Of a DNA stretch of 12,875 nucleotides, positions 7,803-12,875 are shown piece after piece. The stretch is from assembly GCA_002380675.1 (NCBI GenBank), contig DFWB01000165.1:1-12875 (forward strand), given 5' to 3'. The stretch comes from Akkermansiaceae bacterium UBA4145. Lineage in GTDB: Bacteria > Verrucomicrobiota > Verrucomicrobiia > Verrucomicrobiales > Akkermansiaceae. The stretch's first letter is position 1; every line of letters begins with the position of its first letter. Under the pieces are notes generated by a model, which saw only the letters and a program-made list of their open reading frames with translations, ran no database searches and was not told the origin of the DNA. A program made the position numbers and the translations under genes.

Positions 7803-9128
7803 TTACCGTTCCTTTCCCAGGTCGTCTTTCCAAGGATGCATCTCCTTGGTTCCGTCAGCGAGCTTTTGAAGGCGAACGGCATCGTAGAGTTGACCGTTGG
7901 CCATGAAGGCGCGGTAGGTCAGCCACTCACCCTCAACATCAATCACCTGGAAGAACGGAGTCTTAACCGCCTTTCTCGCGAGGAGGACTCCGTCTGGCTT
8001 ATAAGTATTCCATCCGTCCTTACGGAAATCATACATCTTTGGTCCGCTAACCGAGTTTACGTAAAGTGATTTGATCTTGTTGTTTTCAGTATCACTCATG
8101 CGCACAGGAGTGTGCCCACGGGCATAGGTGTGATCATGGCCCTGCAGGAGGAGATCTACCTTGTATTTGTCGATAATAGGTTTGAGGACCTTTCGATTTT
8201 TAGAATTGTCCCTCCCAGCCCCTGACGAGAACATGGGATGGTGCATGGTCACGATCGTCCACTTGCTGGTGTTTTCAGAGAGGACCTTTTCAAGCCACTT
8301 GGCTTGGGCCTCAATCTCGCGGTTGGAGTTTAGCGCGATGATCCGTGCTCCCTGGTAGGTGAGAGTGTATACGGTCTCTGCCAGAGAATCGGGCAGATCA
8401 CTTGCAGGTGGGAGAGAGAACTGCGACCGCCATTGGATGGCAAGCTGCTTACCCTTATCCACTCCGTCGACCTTAAGGTTGGTATATTCATGATTTCCCG
8501 AAACAGGTATTGAGGGCACGGAGGAGTGAATCCATCCCCCCGCTTTGAACCATTCAGCCCATTCCCGGTCTTTGTGGGCAGTATTGACAAGATCGCCCGC
8601 ATGGATCGAGAAAGCGGCATGAGGAGCTTTTTTGTAGGCCGCCCTGATAATGCGCGACCAGAAGGACAAAATGGAATTCTGGGCGTCTCCAAAGTAGAGG
8701 AAGGAGAATGGGGCTACTTCTGCCTTGGCGGTGCGAAACTGAATCCACTCACTCCAGCGATCCCCGCTGCCAACTCTGTAAGCGTAGAGGGTATCTGGTT
8801 TCAGCTCCGAGAATTCAACAGAGTGATAGTGAACGACCACCTTGGCGGGATCGACAAGTTCGAGCTTCTCGGTTCGGGCCTTGTAGCTTTTCGCGCCTTC
8901 ATCGAACCGCGCCTTCGGGAGGGCAAGCGCGATTTCTGCTGAGGCCTCCTTGACGGAAGTATCGGTCCGCCAAGTGACGGATTGGCTGTTCGCGGTGCTT
9001 CCCGTCCACGTCAGGATGATTCGATCTGGGTCGGGACTGGCTTGCTCCCAGTGACGCAACTTGTGATCGGGATGGGCTATTGCTGTGATCGTGAGGGCGA
9101 AAAGAGCGAGGATGGTAGGGAGTTTCAT
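7803..9128 (-). CDS. Exported metallophosphoesterase of the purple acid phosphatase fold
   Basis: This is a 441-residue predicted periplasmic phosphoesterase. Residues 1-19 are a Sec signal peptide (MKLPTILALFALTITAIAH). Residues of about 35-135 form a fibronectin-like domain typical of the N-terminus of purple acid phosphatases (SVTWRTD, ELKPDTLYAYRVG). The metallophosphoesterase domain follows, with Asp148 in YFGDAQN, Asp179 in HAGDLVN, Asn212-His213 in SGNHEY, the histidines of MHHPMF (296-297) and His331/His333 in LQGHDHTYARG. These give the expected two-metal site. In true purple acid phosphatases the second motif is GDxxY, whose Tyr binds ferric iron and gives the colour; here the position is Asn182, so the protein may use other metals and not be purple. 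The C-terminal part (about 390-421) looks like the usual terminal domain. ATG 9128 is fixed by the signal peptide; no Shine-Dalgarno is visible. The substrate (phosphomonoester or diester) cannot be told from sequence. Confidence 0.9.
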   Translation of the reverse strand: MKLPTILALFALTITAIAHPDHKLRHWEQASPDPDRIILTWTGSTANSQSVTWRTDTSVKEASAEIALALPKARFDEGAKSYKARTEKLELVDPAKVVVHYHSVEFSELKPDTLYAYRVGSGDRWSEWIQFRTAKAEVAPFSFLYFGDAQNSILSFWSRIIRAAYKKAPHAAFSIHAGDLVNTAHKDREWAEWFKAGGWIHSSVPSIPVSGNHEYTNLKVDGVDKGKQLAIQWRSQFSLPPASDLPDSLAETVYTLTYQGARIIALNSNREIEAQAKWLEKVLSENTSKWTIVTMHHPMFSSGAGRDNSKNRKVLKPIIDKYKVDLLLQGHDHTYARGHTPVRMSDTENNKIKSLYVNSVSGPKMYDFRKDGWNTYKPDGVLLARKAVKTPFFQVIDVEGEWLTYRAFMANGQLYDAVRLQKLADGTKEMHPWKDDLGKER

Positions 9129-9252
9129 ATCGAGTAGTACGGGTCAGCTGGCTATTTTGCCGTCGCAGCCATGAGCCTCTTAAGCGAGACCCGGGTCGGA
9201 AGGTTCCGCCGATTTTGAGCACAGTCTAGCCCTAATTAGTGACCGCGGTCCA

Positions 9253-9273
9253 AAATGGAGTGATATTCCATTT
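9253..9273 (-). terminator. small hairpin after the malate dehydrogenase gene, possible weak terminator
   Basis: A perfect 7-bp inverted repeat AAATGGA/TCCATTT with a 7-nt loop lies just downstream of the dehydrogenase stop codon at 9280. On the minus strand it is followed by TTTTGG. The stem is AT-rich and the T-tract short, so termination strength would be low. It could partly separate the dehydrogenase gene from the phosphoesterase gene downstream. Confidence 0.35.
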
Positions 9274-9279
9274 GCACTG

Positions 9280-10206
9280 TCAGCCAGCCACGGAAGCGAG
9301 CATCGTTTGAAGGGCTTTGGCAGAGGCCTTGAGCGCTTGCTCTTCTTTGGGCCACAGCTTCAGCTCGAGGTGCTTCTCAACCCCTGACCGACCCACCACG
9401 GAGGGGACACTGAGGCATACATCCTTGAGTCCATAGGCCCCGTTCTGAAGTGAAGAAACTGGCAGGAGCTGCTTTCGATCGAGAGCGATGGAGTGAATGA
9501 CCTCGGCCATAGTTGCTCCAACTGCCCAGCCGGCACCACCTTTGCGGCTGATGACCTCCGCTCCACTTTTCTTGGTTCGCTCGAAGATTCCCCTCTGAAA
9601 ATTTGCATCACATCCCTCCACTTCCGTCAGGGGCAGACCGCCGACGGTGGCTGAGGACCACAAGGGAAGCATGGTATCTCCATGCTCGCCAAGGATGAGA
9701 GCTCTGACCTGTGTTGGAGCGAGGTCGAGTTCGGACGCGATCAGGGAGCGAAAACGAGCAGTATCGAGCATTGTGCCCAGTCCGATCACTCGTCCAGGAG
9801 GCAGGTCCAGAAAGCTGGCCGCGAGATGAGTCAGGATGTCGACAGGGTTTGAAACGACGAAGACGATGGCGTTATCCTTCATGCCGGCCGCCTTAATGCT
9901 TCCGATTACCTCTGAGAAGAGACCGACGTTGCGGTTAATTAGATCAAGACGACTCTCGTCAGGTTTCCGGCGCAGACCGGCCGTAATGACAAAGATGTCA
10001 GAGTCCCGGGCCCGGTCATAGTCGCCCTCATAAATTCGCTGGTCTGCAAGTGATGATGCTCCATGCACCAGATCCAGTGCTTCGCCCTCCGCCATTTTCC
10101 TGTTGGCATCGAGAAGCTGGATTTCGGATACGATTCCGGCACATTGCAGGCAGAATGCAGCATTGGATCCAACCCTTCCGCCTCCTCCGAGGATAGTAAC
10201 TTTCAT
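9280..10206 (-). CDS. NAD-dependent malate dehydrogenase, LDH-like type (lactate dehydrogenase possible)
   Basis: This 308-residue cytoplasmic enzyme belongs to the L-lactate/malate dehydrogenase family. The NAD-binding motif is ILGGGGRVGSNAA (about 5-17); Asp33 in LLDANR points to NAD rather than NADP. The catalytic pair is Asp148 (LDTARFR) and His175 (GEHGDTMLPLW), with Arg151 binding the substrate carboxylate and Asn120 in VSNPVD. The specificity loop is AGLRRKPDESRLDL. The residue before KP is Arg80, which in this family selects malate/oxaloacetate, whereas lactate dehydrogenases have Gln there. The surrounding text (ESRLDL, GEHGD..PLW) is closer to lactate dehydrogenases, and Asp83 replaces the usual Gly. 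I therefore call it an LDH-like malate dehydrogenase with moderate certainty about substrate. ATG 10206 is chosen because the dinucleotide fold starts at once, as usual. An in-frame TTG at 10245 would add 13 residues. The gene lies between the DUF3500 and phosphoesterase genes on the same strand, with gaps of 135 and 151 nt. Confidence 0.88.
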   Translation of the reverse strand: MKVTILGGGGRVGSNAAFCLQCAGIVSEIQLLDANRKMAEGEALDLVHGASSLADQRIYEGDYDRARDSDIFVITAGLRRKPDESRLDLINRNVGLFSEVIGSIKAAGMKDNAIVFVVSNPVDILTHLAASFLDLPPGRVIGLGTMLDTARFRSLIASELDLAPTQVRALILGEHGDTMLPLWSSATVGGLPLTEVEGCDANFQRGIFERTKKSGAEVISRKGGAGWAVGATMAEVIHSIALDRKQLLPVSSLQNGAYGLKDVCLSVPSVVGRSGVEKHLELKLWPKEEQALKASAKALQTMLASVAG

Positions 10207-10341
10207 GGGTAAGGTTTGTTTTAAGGTATCGGTGGCGCTGCTCAAGCGTTGAGATCCACTTTTCTGCTTGGTATTCAGAACTGAGAAGGCGGGAACTGCC
10301 AGAGTTTCTCTCCGGTATGCTGGAGCTCTTTAGGGATAAGA

Positions 10342-11412
10342 TTAATTCTTCGCCTTCTTTCCGAGCCGGGCCCCGTATTCATTAGTCGGATCCCGATACA
10401 TTGAATGCAGATGATTGTGGGGATCCCCCCCAAGATCCTGACCAGCGTATTCGACAATCACGCTGGGTCCTTGAATGCGGTAGGAAAAGTCACCGCCCTT
10501 TTCCCCAGGGCCCCACCAGGCAAAGTTCATCTGGTCTATCTCAGCTTGAAGTTCCTCCATTCGGTATTTGGCATGCGCACCCGGGAGATCACCGACATAC
10601 GATTTGAGGACGTTCATCAGAATTGCACGTTGCTTGTCCTTGAGGTTCTTGCAGGGTAATCCCAGGGGATCAGGAACAAAGCCATCCTTGCCAGCTGCCG
10701 CGACCAGATTGGCCCGTTTTGGGCGGATGGTAGCCTGTTTCTTCTGGGATGCGTCAAGCGCCTCGAAAAGTGCCAGGCCTGTCGGAGCTTCTTTTTCCAT
10801 AGGCACAATCTTCTTGCCTGCGAGTTGAAACTCCCGCGGCTGAGTTCCAATGAAGGTTGGCGACATCGACATACGCTTGCCGTGGAAAGCCAGATTGATC
10901 GCGATGTGATGTCCATCAAACTGGAGAGCCCATGGCTTGTCCTGAGATGGCTCGCCAAAGATCGCCAGCCAGTAGTCCTCCGCTCCGAAGCCGGGACGAC
11001 GTTGGCCATTACGGAGGAGGCGGTCATCGGCAAGAGGGATGTTACGGGCTTTCCCATAGCCTTGCGGGCTGAGAACTGCGGCAAGGAGGTCGCAAGCGCT
11101 CTTCAATTGCTTTTCATTAAGGTCGCCAAGTCGAACTCCTCCCTGAGGTCCGCGGGGCGGGACGTTGGTCCATTTCGCTTTCTCAGGACTGTCAGAGGAA
11201 AGGGCTGCCTGAGCCCGGAGTTTCTTGTCGAGCGAGGAGAGGAAGGCGTTAGCCCGATTCGCCATTGTTGCCGAGTCATGGGAATCGACGCTGCTGGGCG
11301 TATAGTTGGAGAGAACCTTGCTCGGAAGAGAGGGGTATTTTCCTACCGGGGCCGCAACCGAAACAGAAAGGGAGAGGATCAGGGTAAAGGCGGAGCAAAC
11401 CAGACGTTTCAT
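10342..11412 (-). CDS. Exported DUF3500 family protein, function unknown
   Basis: This 356-residue protein starts with a signal peptide (MKRLVCSAFTLILSLSVSVAA), so it should be exported. I recognise the body as DUF3500. The landmarks are LAIFGEPS (about 149-156), the block FDGHHIAINLAFHGKRMSMS (about 165-184) followed by PTFIGTQP, and a His-rich C-terminal stretch DPHNHLHSMYRDPTNEYG (about 330-347). The conserved histidines (168, 169, 332, 334, 336) and nearby acidic residues would suit a metal or cofactor site, but that is inference. The family has no function that I can state. ATG 11412 is set by the signal peptide; a GTG 42 nt upstream in frame is less likely. A 6-bp inverted repeat (ATGATC/GATCAT, 11411-11426) overlaps the start. 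No Shine-Dalgarno is clear. The gene is divergent from the membrane protein gene and lies 135 nt upstream of the dehydrogenase gene on the same strand. Confidence 0.85.
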   Translation of the reverse strand: MKRLVCSAFTLILSLSVSVAAPVGKYPSLPSKVLSNYTPSSVDSHDSATMANRANAFLSSLDKKLRAQAALSSDSPEKAKWTNVPPRGPQGGVRLGDLNEKQLKSACDLLAAVLSPQGYGKARNIPLADDRLLRNGQRRPGFGAEDYWLAIFGEPSQDKPWALQFDGHHIAINLAFHGKRMSMSPTFIGTQPREFQLAGKKIVPMEKEAPTGLALFEALDASQKKQATIRPKRANLVAAAGKDGFVPDPLGLPCKNLKDKQRAILMNVLKSYVGDLPGAHAKYRMEELQAEIDQMNFAWWGPGEKGGDFSYRIQGPSVIVEYAGQDLGGDPHNHLHSMYRDPTNEYGARLGKKAKN

Positions 11413-11492
11413 GATCAGTGGATCATGTTCAGCGTCGGGGGAATGTAAACCCACAATCTCGATAGCGGTGGATTACAATCACTTGTAGTTAC

Positions 11493-11521
11493 TTTTTTAT
11501 ACCGGAGAATCTAGATATAAA
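11493..11521 (+). promoter_or_regulatory. possible promoter of the membrane protein gene
   Basis: The 148-nt divergent gap between the DUF3500 gene and the membrane protein gene has an AT-rich patch. TATAAA (11516-11521) could be a -10 element, 17 nt after TTTTTT (11493-11498), a poor -35. It would give a short leader of about 35 nt before the GTG at 11561. No other element in this gap is convincing on either strand. Confidence 0.25.
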
Positions 11522-11560
11522 GCAGAGTCAGAACCAAGATATCTTCAGAGAGATACGATA

Positions 11561-12457
11561 GTGAAACCGTTAAAAGCTGACAGCCATCTGGTGCTTCTCC
11601 TGCGTGTTGGAGCTTTCCTCTGCCTTGCAGGATGGACGTGGGTCCATTTCTACTGGGAAGGCCCCTATGGAGTATTGCTGTGGCAGGAATCAAGTCACGC
11701 ACTGGCAGAGCGTATGGGAATTGACTGGGATGAGTTTGTTGGTACGGGCGCCAATGATGGACTCGTTCAGCGGTGGATTGGTTTCACGAGCTGGTTTTAC
11801 CTCGCGGCTACGATACTCACCGTAACCGCCCGAAAGAAATCCTATCTCCAGATGATGGGCTTGCTGGGAGGAGGAGCCCTTCTGGGGATTCTTGCTTATG
11901 CTCGCTTCATAGGCGCGCAGTGCCAGATTCCAATGTTGGTGGAGCATGGCGGTCAGGTTCTTGCTCCGGTGTTGCTGGTGCTGGCATTACGTCTGGGAGC
12001 GCGGCATCGGGTCACAATCGCGGCTGCCATGGTGGCAATGATTCTGACTTTTATCGGTCACGGGTGCTACGCGCTGAATCTCTGGCCCATGCCGGCAACT
12101 TTTCAGGCGATGACAACGGAGATTCTGGGGGTGGAGCATGAGACAGCAACCAGCCTGCTCTGGTGGGCAGGAATACTCGATTTTGTCGTGTGTGTTGGAA
12201 TCTTTCTCAAGGTTTCGCGCCGGTCCTGCGCCCTTTATGCCGCTATTTGGGGGTTATTGACCGCTATCGCACGGCCGGTGGCGGGAATGTCTTTCAGCCT
12301 CAATTACTGGGGTGCGGATCAATTTATTCACGAGGCTGTGCTGAGGGCTCCGCATTATGTCATTCCCCTTTATCTTTTTCTTGTCTGGCGTCGATCGGAT
12401 GAGCTTGAGACGGTATCAGCAGATTCTAAAACTGGGACCGGGCCGGATGGCCACTAG
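11561..12457 (+). CDS. Multi-pass integral membrane protein, unknown function
   Basis: I do not recognise this 298-residue protein. It begins with GTG, preceded by AGAGAGA (11547-11553), one of the better ribosome-binding sites in the window. About eight hydrophobic segments are visible, roughly at residues 10-30, 70-90, 97-114, 128-146, 149-170, 195-215, 221-245 and 264-281. The first loop (about 31-68) contains LLWQESSHALAERMGIDWDE and is soluble. Inside or near membrane segments are potentially functional polar residues: Arg-Phe-Ile-Gly-Ala-Gln near 114, Glu-His-Gly-Gly near 126, His166 region GHGCYAL, and ARPVAGMSF near 240. The C-terminal tail (about 283-298) is hydrophilic and probably cytoplasmic. 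No transporter, kinase or enzyme motif stands out. Codon use and composition look like the neighbours, so recent transfer is not suggested. The next gene starts 60 nt downstream on the same strand, so the two may be co-transcribed. Confidence 0.82.
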   Translation: MKPLKADSHLVLLLRVGAFLCLAGWTWVHFYWEGPYGVLLWQESSHALAERMGIDWDEFVGTGANDGLVQRWIGFTSWFYLAATILTVTARKKSYLQMMGLLGGGALLGILAYARFIGAQCQIPMLVEHGGQVLAPVLLVLALRLGARHRVTIAAAMVAMILTFIGHGCYALNLWPMPATFQAMTTEILGVEHETATSLLWWAGILDFVVCVGIFLKVSRRSCALYAAIWGLLTAIARPVAGMSFSLNYWGADQFIHEAVLRAPHYVIPLYLFLVWRRSDELETVSADSKTGTGPDGH

Positions 12458-12468
12458 ACGGCCGGTCC
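12435..12468 (+). other. GC-rich hairpin spanning the stop codon of the membrane protein gene
   Basis: GGACCGGGCC (12435-12444) pairs with GGCCGGTCC (12460-12468): nine base pairs with one bulged G and a 15-nt loop that contains the TAG stop. No T-tract follows, so it is not a standard Rho-independent terminator. It might stabilise or attenuate the transcript before the next gene. Confidence 0.35.
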
Positions 12469-12517
12469 GAGCAAGATGACGAGATAACCGATCGATTGAA
12501 ATTCAACACGCACTAAG

Positions 12518-12875
12518 ATGAAGTTTATTAAATGGCTCACAATTTCCGCTCTCGTCGTCCTGATCGCCGGTGTCGCGGTCTCCCAGCAAAAAAATCAAAA
12601 GAGAAAGGGACGGGCTGTTCTCTCCGTTCCCAAGGTTGCGAAAAAGGATCTCATCTGCTTCGCCCTGTATACGGTTCATGACAATATTCTGAAGCTGACC
12701 GCTCAGCTTTATCCCCTCGCTGCGGGCGACAGCCGGATTGTGCGTCTGGAGATCAAGAAAGAGGGCGAATGGGTCGAAGTTGCTCGCACCAAGGCCATTG
12801 AACCCGGATGGACGGCTCCGTTCAGGGTGGAAAAATGGAACGATTCCAAAGCGCACGAATACCGTGTTATTCACG
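12518..12875 (+). CDS. Exported protein, N-terminal part, probably PhoD-like metallophosphoesterase (runs off right edge)
   Basis: An open frame of 119 codons starts at ATG 12518 and is still open at the window edge. It begins MKFIKWLTISALVVLIAGVA, a signal peptide or N-terminal anchor, followed by a basic linker (QQKNQKRKGRA). The segment DLICFALYTVHDNILKLTAQ, then LYPL, RIVRLEI and PGWTAPFRVEKWNDS, reads as a beta-sandwich domain. From memory this resembles the N-terminal domain of planctomycete and verrucomicrobial proteins annotated as PhoD-like or other metallophosphoesterases. No catalytic motif falls within the visible part, so the function is inferred only from that resemblance. No Shine-Dalgarno is seen upstream (AACACGCACTAAG). 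It follows the membrane protein gene by 60 nt on the same strand. Confidence 0.72.
   Translation, partial: MKFIKWLTISALVVLIAGVAVSQQKNQKRKGRAVLSVPKVAKKDLICFALYTVHDNILKLTAQLYPLAAGDSRIVRLEIKKEGEWVEVARTKAIEPGWTAPFRVEKWNDSKAHEYRVIH

Noticed and set aside
10207..10245. TTG start adding 13 residues to the malate dehydrogenase
   Set aside because: The ATG at 10206 directly precedes the nucleotide-binding fold, the usual N-terminus of the family; the extension shows no conservation-like features.
10825..11448. Plus-strand 207-codon frame over the DUF3500 gene
   Set aside because: It is antisense to a recognised protein with a signal peptide and has no domain-like sequence.
12503..12874. Minus-strand 123-codon frame at the right edge
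   Set aside because: The plus strand has a signal peptide and a beta-rich domain-like sequence starting at an ATG, whereas the minus-strand product looks non-coding.
1..12875. Search for a CRISPR array, insertion sequence, prophage, toxin-antitoxin or defence system
   Set aside because: No direct-repeat array, transposase, integrase or defence protein was seen; nearly all of the window is explained by ordinary metabolic and exported-hydrolase genes, so no new multi-gene system is claimed.

Overview
This window looks like ordinary chromosome from a free-living Gram-negative heterotroph with many exported hydrolases, most plausibly a member of the Planctomycetota-Verrucomicrobiota group. The basis is indirect. 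Moderate-GC coding sequence holds a two-domain SASA esterase, a DUF3500 protein, a purple-acid-phosphatase-fold protein and the start of a gene whose N-terminus I associate with planctomycete-like phosphatases. Five of the nine protein genes start with a Sec-type signal peptide or membrane anchor. No 16S rRNA gene or other phylogenetic marker is present, so the assignment is an inference.

Layout, left to right. (1) 1-990, minus strand: the N-terminal 330 codons of D-3-phosphoglycerate dehydrogenase (serA), running off the left edge. (2) 1226-2929, plus: dihydroxy-acid dehydratase (ilvD), divergent from serA across a 235-nt gap. (3) 2949-5786, minus: a secreted 945-residue M16 zinc protease, converging on ilvD with only 19 nt between the stop codons. 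(4) 5910-5997, plus: tRNA-Leu(CAG) with an encoded CCA end. (5) 6086-7750, plus: an exported protein of two tandem SASA esterase domains, the second lacking the catalytic Ser and His. (6) 7803-9128, minus: an exported metallophosphoesterase of the purple acid phosphatase fold. (7) 9280-10206, minus: an LDH-like NAD-dependent malate dehydrogenase. (8) 10342-11412, minus: an exported DUF3500 protein. (9) 11561-12457, plus: a multi-pass membrane protein that I do not recognise. (10) 12518 to the right edge, plus: the N-terminus of an exported protein, probably a PhoD-like metallophosphoesterase.

The genes do not form one pathway. serA (serine synthesis) and ilvD (branched-chain amino acid synthesis) are housekeeping anabolism, and malate dehydrogenase is central carbon metabolism. 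The M16 protease, SASA protein, metallophosphoesterase, DUF3500 protein and last gene form a loose set of envelope or periplasmic hydrolases that would suit scavenging of peptides, acylated sugars and phosphate esters. Genes 6-8 share a strand but are 135-151 nt apart, and a small hairpin follows the dehydrogenase gene, so a single operon is not clear.

I see no CRISPR array, insertion sequence, prophage, integrase, toxin-antitoxin pair or defence cluster, and no convincing new multi-gene system. The points most worth a second look are the pseudoenzyme-like second SASA domain, the mixed LDH/MDH signature, the DUF3500 protein, the unrecognised membrane protein, and the scarcity of Shine-Dalgarno sequences.
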